Under the pieces are notes generated by a model. That model saw nothing but the letters and a program-made list of their open reading frames with translations. It searched no databases and was not told the DNA's origin. 48,854 bases of DNA, taken from assembly GCA_026419115.1 (NCBI GenBank), contig JAOAAA010000005.1, positions 7,776 to 56,629 on the forward strand. Reading direction: 5' to 3'. The position numbers and the translations under genes were made by a program. Origin of the DNA: Gemmataceae bacterium (GTDB lineage Bacteria; Planctomycetota; Planctomycetia; Gemmatales; Gemmataceae). Of this stretch, positions 8,125-17,761 are shown in pieces. The first letter of the stretch is position 1, and every line of letters begins with the position of its first letter.

Positions 8125-9111
8125 GGCAGGTTTACGGAGTTTCCAGATCAGGCCGTCGTAGGTGTAATGGAGAAAGGCCGCCCAGACATTCAAGGCTAGC
8201 CAAGTTCGCATGAGTGCCCCCCCCCCGCTATCGGCCCAGACTCCTACTAATCCCAAAACAACCAAATAAACCGACAGAACAATGACCCATTGACCGGCGA
8301 CCTTGCGGAATAGCCCATCGCTACCGATGGTTTTTCTTCGCATCGCATAATGGCTCACCACGGCCAGATATTCCACGGCGTGAAAGGTGCTTACGGCAGC
8401 CGTGAGAGCAATTACCCCCGAACGCCAATCGTGACTAAGGCTTTGTAAAAGTGCCGAGTACAAAAGAAGAACACTGGTTAGGTAAGCCAGTTTCCCCAGC
8501 CGAAACATCGTGACTTGGGAGAGATTGACCAAAAGGATGAGCAGCGGAATCGCCAGCATCGCGAGATCGAAAGAACGTAGCCACTCTTTCGTAGATGAGG
8601 TTTCTGCATCCATCCAACCGGTGAGCCAACCGGCCGTTCTTAAAAGCACATAAACCAAGAAGCCCCTCAGGGCATGCCGTTCGAGCCATACATTTCCCCC
8701 CCCTACCTTTCTGGTGTACATCCGCAGAACACCTTGATGTTGAGAAGCGAAATGCCAAGCATTCCAAACATAATCAATTAGTAACAGGCACATGAGTGAT
8801 TGCGTGGTGAGCCAAACTCCGCCCACAATCGCGGCCGAAATTAAGGCAATGCCGATGAAAAGTTTCCCCCTGCCTTCCCGACGGTCTGAATCCGAGGCGA
8901 CGAGAAAAAGAGTAATCCAGCGATGAGGGGTCGTAATGAAATAAATCTGCCAAAACTCCGTTTGTAAATGACCATCAGAACGCATTAGACCTGGTAAAAG
9001 TAACAGGGGCCATGCTAGGTTAATGAGAAAAAGAAGATCGAATAAAGGAGAAACGATCCAGCCAATGCTCGATGAGGGAGGGGGTAGAGTTTGTGTTGTG
9101 GTCATTCCCAT
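8095..9111 (-). CDS. Histidine-rich polytopic membrane protein
   Basis: A 338-residue integral membrane protein with about eight hydrophobic segments. Histidines and acidic residues cluster beside the segments: TPHRWITLF, WHFASQHQGVLR, FHAVEYLAVVSHYAMRR and FLHYTYDGLIW. Such spaced histidines resemble membrane di-iron or haem-binding proteins and recall Brp/Blh-like oxygenases, but I do not recognise the family. I start at ATG 9111, four bases after the lipoprotein gene stop, rather than an upstream start overlapping it by 50 bp. It is the middle gene of a lipoprotein, membrane and TPR run. Runs of ten C (8217-8226) and eight C (8696-8703) encode Gly-Gly-Gly and keep the frame. Confidence 0.75.
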   Translation of the reverse strand: MGMTTTQTLPPPSSSIGWIVSPLFDLLFLINLAWPLLLLPGLMRSDGHLQTEFWQIYFITTPHRWITLFLVASDSDRREGRGKLFIGIALISAAIVGGVWLTTQSLMCLLLIDYVWNAWHFASQHQGVLRMYTRKVGGGNVWLERHALRGFLVYVLLRTAGWLTGWMDAETSSTKEWLRSFDLAMLAIPLLILLVNLSQVTMFRLGKLAYLTSVLLLYSALLQSLSHDWRSGVIALTAAVSTFHAVEYLAVVSHYAMRRKTIGSDGLFRKVAGQWVIVLSVYLVVLGLVGVWADSGGGALMRTWLALNVWAAFLHYTYDGLIWKLRKPATARALGVTS

Positions 9112-9115
9112 TCGA

Positions 9116-9502
9116 TCACGGAAGAGGGGCGTTAGTGATTTTCCAAGTTTCGCCTTCTTTTTCAAAAGACCATTCTAGTTCGGTCATTTTTTGGCCCTTA
9201 CTGCTGTTATCGACTCGAACCTTTGCGGTGGCTGAACTTCCGAAAACGGATGGCTTACCAACGATCGAAAAATTGTACTCAGTCAATTTCTGAGCATCGG
9301 GAAGTGGGGCGCCCGTTTTGAAAAGGACTTTCACCTTTTGGAGATCGCCTGCAGCTTCGTTGATTTCATCAACTAGCGCGGCAACGTTTTTCCCATCGGC
9401 TCCGCCCATATCGGGGCCTTTGTCTTTATCCTTGCAGCCTAACAAGAAGCAGAAGGATAAGCCCAGAATCATAAGAAGTAATCGCGTGTTGTTAAAAAGC
9501 AT
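9116..9502 (-). CDS. Small lipoprotein
   Basis: A 128-residue protein with a lipoprotein signal: a hydrophobic N-terminus ending in the lipobox LLGC at about residues 20-23, followed by a Lys/Asp-rich linker. The mature part (about 100 residues) ends in a strand-rich segment with MTELEWSFEKEGETWKI, which resembles small NTF2/DUF4878-like exported domains; that similarity is only an impression. It is the first gene of a tight leftward cluster with two membrane proteins and may act with them. Confidence 0.75.
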   Translation of the reverse strand: MLFNNTRLLLMILGLSFCFLLGCKDKDKGPDMGGADGKNVAALVDEINEAAGDLQKVKVLFKTGAPLPDAQKLTEYNFSIVGKPSVFGSSATAKVRVDNSSKGQKMTELEWSFEKEGETWKITNAPLP

Positions 9503-9560
9503 TATGGTAAGTCCGAGTGAGTCAGGAAGGTAGGAGGGCGACCGCTATAAGAGGGTAGGA

Positions 9561-10763
9561 TCAATCAAGACCGATCGCTTCGCCCCCTGCGATAGTACAG
9601 GCAGCGGACCAAGCCTGTTGAGAGATGCTGCTGCGGACAAATCGCACACTCCCATCGGCCATACAGGCATTCACACCGCCGGCATGTTGGCTGCGAGCCG
9701 CGACTTGCCACTGACCACCTGTGAGCGGATCGATGTTACGATCTCGGGTACAAGCCATACCTCGTTGGTCAGCAGGCAAGGCAGCGGGATCACCGGCAGC
9801 AGGGCAACCCGAAGTGACGTCGGTATTTCGAGAGTTGGGTGGGAACGCTCCACTGAATGAGTTACCCCCCATCATCGGGCAGAGAATCGCGCCTCGAATG
9901 TCACGGTTCAACGCGCCCGGAGAAGAAGAGGAAGTCCGACCGTCACCGACGTGGTTCGCTAAAACTTCGCTAAACATCACCGTATTGCTGGTTCCGTCCG
10001 TGATGGCAGCGATGGTGGTTCCTTTGCTCGGAGCGTAACGTTCTTGATAGGGGAATTTCACAATGTTGGTGACCGGTTGGAAGACACCAGCAAATGGACT
10101 ACGCAGCGAATCTCGCATGAATCGCCCACCAAAGCAGGCAACGTAATTGCCCTTGTACAAGTTTTCAATCGAGAGATCGCTGTAGTTGATGTCACTTTGT
10201 TGAGCGCTGGGGCATTGCATCGATTTCCGAATGAAGGTTTGAGTATCGATGTCGGGCCGACGCAGGTGGTTTCCATCCAAGTTATCCCATGGATTCGCTT
10301 CGTTCAGTTCCGAAGATTCCGCCAGACCCACTTGAATCCGCACATCGAGTGCTTCTTTTTCCACATAAGAGTAGAAGTACATCACCCACGAGGGGCCATA
10401 GCATTCCGCACGGATCGCAGGGCTAATCCCCGAAGCGGAGGTACCTGCCACCACCCATGCAGGGAAGTTGACGATCCCACTTCGAGAGGAACCATCGGAA
10501 TTAAGGTTGTTCGGCGGGGTCGTTAAAGTTTCCGAAAAGGTTGTGTATCCGGGAGGAAAGCTCCCATACGTGCTTTCCATGTTGTGCATGGCCAAGCCGA
10601 TTTGTTTCAGATTGTTCGAGCAGGTCATCCGGTTCGCAGCTTCACGAACCTTTTGCACTGCGGGAAGCAACAGCCCGATCAGAATGGCAATGATCGCAAT
10701 GACCACTAGCAATTCGATAAGCGTGAAGGCCTTTTTTCGATTCACTAGCCGATAATACTCCAT
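9561..10763 (-). CDS. DUF1559 protein with prepilin-type N-terminus (1)
   Basis: A 400-residue exported protein of the large planctomycete DUF1559 family. The N-terminus has the type IV prepilin cleavage and methylation signal [20 protein letters not shown], followed by [20 protein letters not shown] and the conserved [10 protein letters not shown]. The C-terminus has the family's [15 protein letters not shown] block. These are pseudopilin-like proteins of unknown role at the cell surface. AGGAG five bases before ATG 10763 supports this start over an ATG 27 bases upstream. Two further members lie in the window at 14283-15212 and 27668-28597. Confidence 0.93.
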   Translation of the reverse strand: MEYYRLVNRKKAFTLIELLVVIAIIAILIGLLLPAVQKVREAANRMTCSNNLKQIGLAMHNMESTYGSFPPGYTTFSETLTTPPNNLNSDGSSRSGIVNFPAWVVAGTSASGISPAIRAECYGPSWVMYFYSYVEKEALDVRIQVGLAESSELNEANPWDNLDGNHLRRPDIDTQTFIRKSMQCPSAQQSDINYSDLSIENLYKGNYVACFGGRFMRDSLRSPFAGVFQPVTNIVKFPYQERYAPSKGTTIAAITDGTSNTVMFSEVLANHVGDGRTSSSSPGALNRDIRGAILCPMMGGNSFSGAFPPNSRNTDVTSGCPAAGDPAALPADQRGMACTRDRNIDPLTGGQWQVAARSQHAGGVNACMADGSVRFVRSSISQQAWSAACTIAGGEAIGLD

Positions 10764-11115
10764 GACATCTCCTAGAGAGAATAATGACATGGATTATTGA
10801 TACATCATAAGCATGAAGTTTAGGTTTGGCTTATTTTAAGAATCTGTTAATTCTTTTTGGCCTGTCTTTTCTGGGCGCACAATCGTGATGGATCTCAAAA
10901 TTCACCCTCAATGAGTACATCGGGACGAACTGAGGTATGAATTTCCATCAATAAAAATTCCATCAATAAAAAGAGGATGTAAGATAATCGTCTAGTGATC
11001 GAATTGAAAAGCAACTCTCTCTATGAGTGTAGAGTTTTCTACCTCAGATTAGGCCAATCAATAGATCAGATCAGGACAGCACCATCAATGAGATTCGCCC
11101 TATTTATAAATCAGG
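10764..11115. other. Intergenic region with a 15-bp tandem repeat
   Basis: An A+T-rich stretch of 352 bp between the DUF1501 gene stop and the DUF1559 gene start, both on the minus strand. TTCCATCAATAAAAA is repeated twice at 10943-10972. The DUF1559 promoter should lie here, but I cannot name a -35/-10 pair. Near the DUF1501 stop, GCGAAT and CTGATC/CCTGAT blocks recur with a rough 36-bp period, a weak case of the gene-end duplication seen elsewhere. Confidence 0.5.
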
Positions 11116-12522
11116 TCAGTCCCATAATTCGCTCACGACTTCCCCAGCGACATCAGTGAGGCGTTCATCACGCCCGTTGTGCCGGAAGGTCAGTTTTTCA
11201 TGATCCAGACCGAGTAAATGCAAGATCGTCGCATGAAAATCGTTGACCGAGGTTCGTTTCTTCACGGCCTTCATGCCGAATTCGTCCGTCGCACCGATAC
11301 TCCTGCCCCCTTTGACTCCGCCGCCGGCCAACCACATCGAGAACCCATAGTGGTTGTGATCTCGTCCGGTGCCCCCTTGAGAGAAGGGAGTTCGGCCAAA
11401 TTCGCTGCACCAGACTACCAGCGTTTCCTTTAACAACCCTGTGCGTTTCAGGTCTTTGAGCAAGGCGGCAATCGGTTGATCGGCGTGGCCGCACATTTTT
11501 TCATGGTTGCTGTTAATATCATCGTGTGCATCCCATTGCATGGAGATAGGCCCCCCTCCATGATAGACGGTCACGAAACGCACCCCTCGTTCAATGAGTC
11601 GGCGCGTGAGCAATAATCGTGTGCCAAATTCTTCGGTTTCTTTCCTATCGAGGCCATACATTTTTTTCGTGGCTTCGCTTTCCTTGGATAAATCGACTGC
11701 TTCGGTGGCGACCGATTGCATTCGGAAGGCGAGTTCGTAGGATTTGGTGCGGGCTTGCATTTCGGGATCGCTCTCACGATCGGCCTCGTTGAGCTTTTTC
11801 AAAAGGTCAAAGGCGGCCTGATTGCGGCGGTCATCGATTCCCAACGCGGGTTTCAGATTCAAGATCGGATTGGCCCCTTTTCGCAACAAGGTCCCTTGAT
11901 GGATTCCGGGTAAATAACCTTGGCTCCAACAGGGGGCGCCCCCTTCGGGGACCCCTTCAGGTTGCGGCATCACGCAGTAGGTGGGGAGATTGTCCGTTAA
12001 TGAACCCAAACCGTAACTGACCCACGAACCCAACGAGGGATGACCCATCAAAGTTCGGCCCGAATGCAGTTCATACATCGCGGGCGCGTGGACCGATGAG
12101 TTACACCAACAGCCATGTAGAAACGAAATGTCGTCCGCACAGGTCGCTAAATTGGGTAACAAGTCCGAAAACCAATGGCCACATTCTCCGTATTGTTTGA
12201 ACTTTCTCGTGGAAGGAAGTAATCCCGATTCTCCATTGGTGAATTGACTGGGGAATTTCCCAAGGCTAGCAGGAAGGGGCTTACCTTCGTGTTTCTTGAG
12301 AATCGGCTTGGGATCGAATAGATCAATCGGTGAGGGGCCTCCCACCATAAACAAAAAGATGACCTGTTTCGCCTTGGCAGGGTGATGGAGTTTCTTAGGG
12401 GGGGATGAATCGGGTGAGGATTTATCGATCGGTGAGGCTTGCAGGGATTGTTGCAACATCCAGTTGAGTGCAATGGCCCCAAGGCCCTGCCCTGAGTTCC
12501 ATAGAAAATCACGGCGGTTCAT
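11116..12522 (-). CDS. DUF1501 family exported protein
   Basis: A 468-residue member of the DUF1501 family, related to the alkaline phosphatase/sulfatase fold and very abundant in planctomycetes. The N-terminus MNRRDFLWNSGQGLGAIALN is a twin-arginine export signal. Conserved blocks include FLFMVGGPSPIDLFDPK, GCWCNSSVHAPAMYELHSG, VTVYHGGGPISMQWDAHDDI and VWCSEFGRTPFSQGGTGRDH. The last two hold the His/Asp residues expected of a metal site. Members usually lie next to a DUF1549/DUF1553 cytochrome-type gene; none is present here, so this is a solo copy. Confidence 0.93.
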   Translation of the reverse strand: MNRRDFLWNSGQGLGAIALNWMLQQSLQASPIDKSSPDSSPPKKLHHPAKAKQVIFLFMVGGPSPIDLFDPKPILKKHEGKPLPASLGKFPSQFTNGESGLLPSTRKFKQYGECGHWFSDLLPNLATCADDISFLHGCWCNSSVHAPAMYELHSGRTLMGHPSLGSWVSYGLGSLTDNLPTYCVMPQPEGVPEGGAPCWSQGYLPGIHQGTLLRKGANPILNLKPALGIDDRRNQAAFDLLKKLNEADRESDPEMQARTKSYELAFRMQSVATEAVDLSKESEATKKMYGLDRKETEEFGTRLLLTRRLIERGVRFVTVYHGGGPISMQWDAHDDINSNHEKMCGHADQPIAALLKDLKRTGLLKETLVVWCSEFGRTPFSQGGTGRDHNHYGFSMWLAGGGVKGGRSIGATDEFGMKAVKKRTSVNDFHATILHLLGLDHEKLTFRHNGRDERLTDVAGEVVSELWD

Positions 12523-12701
12523 GGCTTTACTCTTTTGGTCTTTAGTCAGCCTAAACGATTCAAGGGCACCTGTCCAGAGAAAATCCCCTAGATGATCGGT
12601 TCTAGTCTCAAGTTACAAGTTTCAACTTTGGTTCGATTTTTAGTTTTCTGTTTCGAGTTCTGGCTGGGAGTGAATTTTCGAGGTCCCATGTTGTTGGGGG
12701 G

Positions 12702-13355
12702 TCAGGATTGTTTGATCCCATGTTTCGGACATTGAAGACGAAACCCGCACGATTCACAATTCGGTTTGCGTGCTGCACAAACTCGGCGCCCGTGAGTAAT
12801 GAGCCGATGACAAAAAATCGTCCACAGAGGTTGCGGGATCAGGGCCATTAATTCAAACTCCACTTTGACCGGATCGGTCTGTTTGGTAAGTCCCAAGCGA
12901 CGACTCAAACGCCCCACATGAGTATCGACGGTGATTCCCGGAATCCCAAAGGCATCGCCTAAAACGACATTAGCCGTTTTTCTTCCGACCCCTGCCAGTT
13001 TGACCAATTCTTCCTGATTGGCAGGAACTTCCCCGTTATGATTTTTCACAAGCATTTTACAGGCAGCGATGATATTTTTCGCTTTGTTTCGGTAAAAACC
13101 CGTCGAGGCAATGTACGATTCCAGCTCTTCTTGAGAGGATTCAGCAAAATCTTGGGCCGTGCGATAGCGAGCAAATAAGGCCGGTGTTACCTGATTCACT
13201 CGTTCATCTGTACACTGAGCCGACAAAATCGTTGCAACGAGTAACTCTAACGGGGTTCGATAGTTCAGCCCACAAAATGCATCGGGGTAGGTTTCCTCAA
13301 GAAACTTCAATAACGAGTTCACATATTCTGGAGTCGGCTTACGATATCGTGGCAT
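12702..13355 (-). CDS. nth: Endonuclease III
   Basis: A bifunctional DNA glycosylase and AP lyase of 217 residues that removes oxidised pyrimidines in base excision repair. The helix-hairpin-helix LAGVGRKTANVVLG carries the catalytic lysine (K126), and the catalytic aspartate is D144 in ITVDTHVGR. The C-terminal 4Fe-4S cluster ligands are C193, C200, C203 and C209 with the classic C-x6-C-x2-C-x5-C spacing. Length and motifs match the family exactly. It stands alone, divergent from truA. Confidence 0.97.
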   Translation of the reverse strand: MPRYRKPTPEYVNSLLKFLEETYPDAFCGLNYRTPLELLVATILSAQCTDERVNQVTPALFARYRTAQDFAESSQEELESYIASTGFYRNKAKNIIAACKMLVKNHNGEVPANQEELVKLAGVGRKTANVVLGDAFGIPGITVDTHVGRLSRRLGLTKQTDPVKVEFELMALIPQPLWTIFCHRLITHGRRVCAARKPNCESCGFRLQCPKHGIKQS

Positions 13356-13509
13356 ATGGTATTCCTAATGGGCCGCTGAGACTCACGGAGTGTGGGTTTA
13401 GATCATTCGATTTTAGGAGTCCCGCTGAGTTTTCATCACTCGATTTTATGGCCCCTCGCTTAAACTATTAGTAGTTCTGTGTAGTTGATAACGACATTCC
13501 TAAAGCCAT

Positions 13510-14250
13510 ATGCGAAATCTGAAGTTAGTGATCGCTTACGATGGGACCCATTTTAACGGTTGGCAAACTCAACCCAACTATCGGACGGTGCAAGAGGTAC
13601 TGGAAACCGCCATCCAAAAAATCACGCAACATCGGCCCAATCTGAATGCCTCGGGGCGAACCGATGCTGGGGTTCATGCTGTCGGTCAAGTCGCGAATTT
13701 TTATACTCCGACACGCCTGCCGGCAGATCGTTTGGTACTGGCGATTAACTCGCAGTTGCCCGAGGATGTGGTGGTGAAAAGTTGCGAGGAAGTCGGGCAA
13801 GGGTTCGATGCCAACAAGGATGCTCTGCGTAAATTGTATCGCTATGTGATACGAGATAACCGCGTGCCGGACCCATTTTTAAGGAAGTATTATGCCACCT
13901 GTCCCACAAGGTTGGATGCTGCGAAAATGAATCGCGCTGCTCAAGTATTGCTCGGTCGGCACGATTTTCATAGCTTCGAGACCGAATGGCCTAATCGGTT
14001 GACGAGTGTGCGGACGATCACACATATTCGGGTGAATCGGGCGGGCGATTATGTTTGGTTGGATGTCGAAGCGGATGGCTTTTTGTACAACATGGTGCGA
14101 GCGATCGCAGGGACCTTAATCAATATCGGTCGAGGTTTTTGGCCCGAAGAACAAATGGAGCAAATTCTCAAGGCGGAAGATCGAACCGTGGCCGGACCCA
14201 CGGCGGCGGCTTCGGGATTATTTTTAATGCGTGTGACCTATCCGAGTTGA
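13510..14250 (+). CDS. truA: tRNA pseudouridine synthase A
   Basis: Converts uridines 38-40 in the tRNA anticodon stem-loop to pseudouridine. The 246-residue protein has the catalytic block ASGRTDAGVHAVGQ with D52, the N-terminal LVIAYDGTHFNGWQ and the C-terminal FLYNMVRAIAGTLI. It is complete and of normal length. It converges with a DUF1559 gene whose stop is 32 bp away. Confidence 0.97.
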   Translation: MRNLKLVIAYDGTHFNGWQTQPNYRTVQEVLETAIQKITQHRPNLNASGRTDAGVHAVGQVANFYTPTRLPADRLVLAINSQLPEDVVVKSCEEVGQGFDANKDALRKLYRYVIRDNRVPDPFLRKYYATCPTRLDAAKMNRAAQVLLGRHDFHSFETEWPNRLTSVRTITHIRVNRAGDYVWLDVEADGFLYNMVRAIAGTLINIGRGFWPEEQMEQILKAEDRTVAGPTAAASGLFLMRVTYPS

Positions 14251-14282
14251 TGGGAAAAAAGAATCAGGCAAGGTTATTATGG

Positions 14283-15212
14283 TTAGTATTCGCTGCCATT
14301 GATAACCAATCCATCGTTGCGGACACAAACCCGCCGAAATACCTCGGGATTGGGATTGAAGCGGATGAATCGCACGGCTCCATCGCAAAATACCGCATTA
14401 ATTCCCGAGGGGTGCGACGACCCAAATTGAGAAAGGCCACCATTCGGATCAACCCCTGAAGGAACCACCGTTTGACGAATATCGCGGCTGGGGCCTCGAT
14501 CTCCACTGGGTCGATCAAAGTCTGTAACAGCCCGTCGGATTATCTCGCTATCCCAACCGGGTGATACGGCTGGTTCATTATCATCATAGGAAACACCCAT
14601 CTTGTCCAATTTCAGGCGTTTTTCCCCAACCATTAAAGTGTTCGATGTCCCATCCTGAAGCGCCGCCATGTTGATTTGCGCTGTTCCCGTACGGACAACG
14701 ATACCATCGTTACCGTTAGCGCCAGCGTTCCCCGCATAATCGACTTTCGCCGCGTTATTGAAAAGGATGGCAGAGCGACGACTGGGGCAATAATAAATTT
14801 TCACCGGCGTCCTTTGGACGATGGCGTTATTCGTATTGTGGAACAAATTATCTTGTTCGATGAACGGAAGGATTGTGTACGTCCAGCTCCATTCCGTGCG
14901 GTTGAAAGGGCCACAACACCCATAGTCGGGATCGATGGCTCGTTGAGTCACACAATCCAATTCTACTGCAGCGCTAAAGTAAGGGATTTCGCAACGGTTT
15001 TTTCCCCCATCAGGAAAGACCCCATGAGAATCGTGAAAGTTGTGGAATGCTAACCCAATTTGTTTTAGGTGGTTTGAACAGGTGGCTCGATTCGCTGCTT
15101 CTCGAACCTTTTGCACCGCGGGGAGTAATAAGCCAATTAAGATAGCAATAATGGCGATGACTACGAGCAACTCGATGAGGGTAAAACCCTTGGAAATGAT
15201 CGATCGTCGCAT
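14283..15212 (-). CDS. DUF1559 protein with prepilin-type N-terminus (2)
   Basis: A 309-residue relative of the other two DUF1559 proteins. The N-terminus [19 protein letters not shown] is a prepilin signal, followed by [20 protein letters not shown]. The H-x9-type family ending appears as [16 protein letters not shown]. The ATG at 15212 has GAGG about nine bases upstream. It is about 90 residues shorter than the first copy and similar in length to the third. The signal region is nearly identical among the three while the rest has diverged. Confidence 0.93.
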   Translation of the reverse strand: MRRSIISKGFTLIELLVVIAIIAILIGLLLPAVQKVREAANRATCSNHLKQIGLAFHNFHDSHGVFPDGGKNRCEIPYFSAAVELDCVTQRAIDPDYGCCGPFNRTEWSWTYTILPFIEQDNLFHNTNNAIVQRTPVKIYYCPSRRSAILFNNAAKVDYAGNAGANGNDGIVVRTGTAQINMAALQDGTSNTLMVGEKRLKLDKMGVSYDDNEPAVSPGWDSEIIRRAVTDFDRPSGDRGPSRDIRQTVVPSGVDPNGGLSQFGSSHPSGINAVFCDGAVRFIRFNPNPEVFRRVCVRNDGLVINGSEY

Positions 15213-15643
15213 GATCGGCCTCGGTCAATTATTAAAATGAGAAATTACTCATGAGAATACGGGTTAGAATGAAAGGTTGTCAATAGAAAAATGAGAAATT
15301 TTCTCAGAATTTTGGGTTAATTCCTACCTCACGTTCTCATCATTGCCATCCCGCGAGTATGATCCCAACGAGCGACCCCGATTTCTTCCCCACGTTCTCA
15401 CAAGTGTTGCCAAACGAACGCGGAGATGGACCGAGTCTTTTGTTTCAAAAGATGAAGGTGAACAGTGCTGCGAAATAATCTAGGAGCTTGTACGAGTCCT
15501 GCACCGAGCGCTATCTCTGTAATGTTCCCTATGAGCGCTGCTACCGCATAATCTAGGAGATTGACCCATTCTGAAAATTTTCTGTACGAAATGATCTGCC
15601 TACCCCCACTATTTAGGGAAACGGTTCTCTAGGGGGGACTTTC
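15213..15643. other. Intergenic region with degenerate repeats
   Basis: A 431-bp divergent region. ATAATCTAGGAG occurs at 15475-15486 and 15548-15559, exactly 73 bp apart. A diverged related block, GAGCGCT, lies at 15506-15512 and again at 15533-15539, suggesting about three decayed units. The region should hold the promoters of the DUF1559 gene and of the anti-sigma-like gene, but no clear elements were found. Confidence 0.6.
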
Positions 15644-17625
15644 GTGCGACTGACCTTACGAACTCTATTGGCTTATCTTGATGATGCTTTACCACCAGCA
15701 GAAACTAAACTCATCGGCGAAAAGCTTGCCGAATCGGAATATGCCCAAGAGATTGTCGAGCGTATCAAAACGGTGACCCGCCGGCGACGAGTCACGACTC
15801 ATGGGATTAATGAACGGGAAGCCAACGTCGATCCCAACACCGTGGCGGATTATTTGGATAACGAACTTTCTCCTGAAGCGATCGAAGAATTTGAACGCGC
15901 CGTTCTGCAAGACGACGCACTGTTGGCCGAGGTAGCCGCTTGCCACCAGACGCTTTCGTTAGTGGAACGGGAACCTATGGTGATTCCACCGGCTGCGAAA
16001 CGTCGGATGTATCGCTTAGTCAAAGGTAAGGAATCGCAACCTTTTCGGAAACCGAAATCGAATCTTCCTGTGGTGGGCGCACAAGAACCCCCGACCGAGG
16101 AAGACGATGACCTTCTCAAAGTCTTTGCTTTCAATCGAACTTTTGTTCCTCTGCTCGTTCTCATCGGCCTTGTGGGGGTGTTAATTGTGATGGCTTGGCT
16201 GGCGATTCCCGAGACGGATCGGAGTCGCCCGCACGAGATTGCTTGGGCGTATGTTCCACCTACTTTTACCCCCCCCCCGTGATACCGATTCCTGAAACTC
16301 CGAAAAAAGAGGAGAAAAAATCTCCCCCAGTTATTTCTCCAACTGTCGAAGTGGGGCCGATGCCCCGAGTGGTCGATGGCTCAGGAAAACCGCTTCCCAA
16401 ACCAATTGAAGCTCCTCTTCCCGATCGTGCCGTTGTGGGAACTTGGGAAAGCGAATCAGGGGCCTTGCTGGTCCGCAAACGAGGTGAAACCAAATGGACT
16501 CAAGCCGAAGCCGCTGAGAAAAAAATTAGCTCGACCGATACTTATTTGGCTCTGCCCGGCGTCAACGCCGAAGTGCTTACCAAAACGGGTGTAAAAATAT
16601 CGTTGGAAGGAAACCTGCCGGAATTAGTTCCGGTGAACTTCCTTGAGACCCGCGTATTATTCCATATCCCTGCCCCCGATTATGATGCGGATATAACGCT
16701 TCAAGCAGGTCGGATTGTGCTTAAATTAGATAAAGGCAAGAAAACGGCCCGCATTGTCCTTCGTGTGCGTGATGAGGCTTGGGTGATTACCCTGAACGAA
16801 GAGAAATCGGAACTCGTTGTGGATTTGACCTATCGTTGGTCCACCGATCCGAAAATCGATTTCGATGAAGCTCCGCGAACCCTTGTTTATCTCGGGGTTC
16901 TGGAAGGGAGTGCCTCGTTACGTAGTGGTTTCAAAGAATTTGCTGCCCTGAAACCGGGCGATAAATTAAAATGGGACAGCACTGGAGCCGCCATTCAATT
17001 TGCTCCGTTACGAGATGAAGACGATCCGTTGGGTTTCCTCGATCGTTGGCTAGCGAAACCTCCTGTTCTCTCAAAGGAAGCCGATACGGTTTTGAAAACC
17101 ATTTTGAAAGACCTGAAGCAACAAATGGGACCTTTGGATATTACATTCTCGGCCCCCATGAAAAACGAAAAAGAAGTGCTGACCCGTCGGCGTTGGGCCC
17201 CGTTGTTTTTACAAGCGATCGATGAAATGGCCTATGTGGTCGAAGGATTACAAAGCGAACGGGCCGAGGTGCGTGCCTATGCTTGTTTAGCCTGCAAGCA
17301 TTGGGCCGAACAGGGATTGGGTCGAGAAACCCTTTTGGCAAATCACCTGATGAAAGAACTCAGCTTAGACAAGGCCGAGGCCTTCCGAGCTGTCAGGCTT
17401 CTTCGGCCGGTCAATCTCAAGCAAATCAATCCAGCTGAGGTCGATCGTATCTTTGCTCTGTTAAGGGACCCGAACCTCGCGGTACGTGAAATGGCCCGAT
17501 TCTCTTTGGCGAATGCCGACCCCATCGGTTTCCGTGAAAGTGGTTATGAGAGCGGCGCCCCGAAAGAACGATACGAAATGCAGGCTCTTCGATGGTATCA
17601 ATCTTGGCAACGTCGATTCAAATAA
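15644..17625 (+). CDS. Anti-sigma/FecR-like transmembrane protein, frameshifted at a poly-C tract
   Basis: One gene split between two frames. The first part (15644-16282, GTG start after AGGGGGG) has two tandem helical modules, YLDDALPPAE at residues 11-20 and DYLDNELSPEAIEEF at 69-83, resembling anti-sigma cytoplasmic domains. One membrane segment follows at 167-188 and then a proline linker. A run of ten C (16269-16278) leads straight to TGA in that frame. The next frame continues without a start codon from VIPIPETPKKEEKK to 17625, giving about 448 more residues: a second proline linker, a FecR-like strand region and a helical HEAT-like end. Eleven or eight C would restore one protein of about 660 residues. 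Sequencing error, phase variation or slippage are all possible. Confidence 0.8.
16269..16278 (+). repeat. Run of ten C at a frame break
   Basis: Ten C encode Pro-Pro-Pro in the linker just outside the membrane segment of the surrounding gene. With ten, the upstream frame ends at TGA 16280-16282. With eleven (or eight), it joins the long downstream frame. Confidence 0.9.
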
Positions 17626-17637
17626 TCCTTGATTCTG

Positions 17638-17690
17638 AGTGAAATTGACCCCGTTCTTATTCCCAGAGGCGTTCGGGTGAAAAATTGACC
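17638..17690. repeat. Pair of related sequences after the FecR-like gene
   Basis: AGTGAAATTGACCCC at 17638 and a diverged copy GGGTGAAAAATTGACCGCC at 17675 lie about 38 bp apart, just after the stop at 17625. They fit the gene-end duplication seen elsewhere, although the match is short. Confidence 0.45.
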
Positions 17691-17761
17691 GCCTGCTGGT
17701 CCGGTTTGTAGGATAAACACACACAATAATGCCATAGCAAATCTTATTTAGGGAACAGGGT

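Noticed and set aside
13184-13471. Frame opposite the start of nth
   Set aside because: It is antisense to the confidently identified endonuclease III gene.
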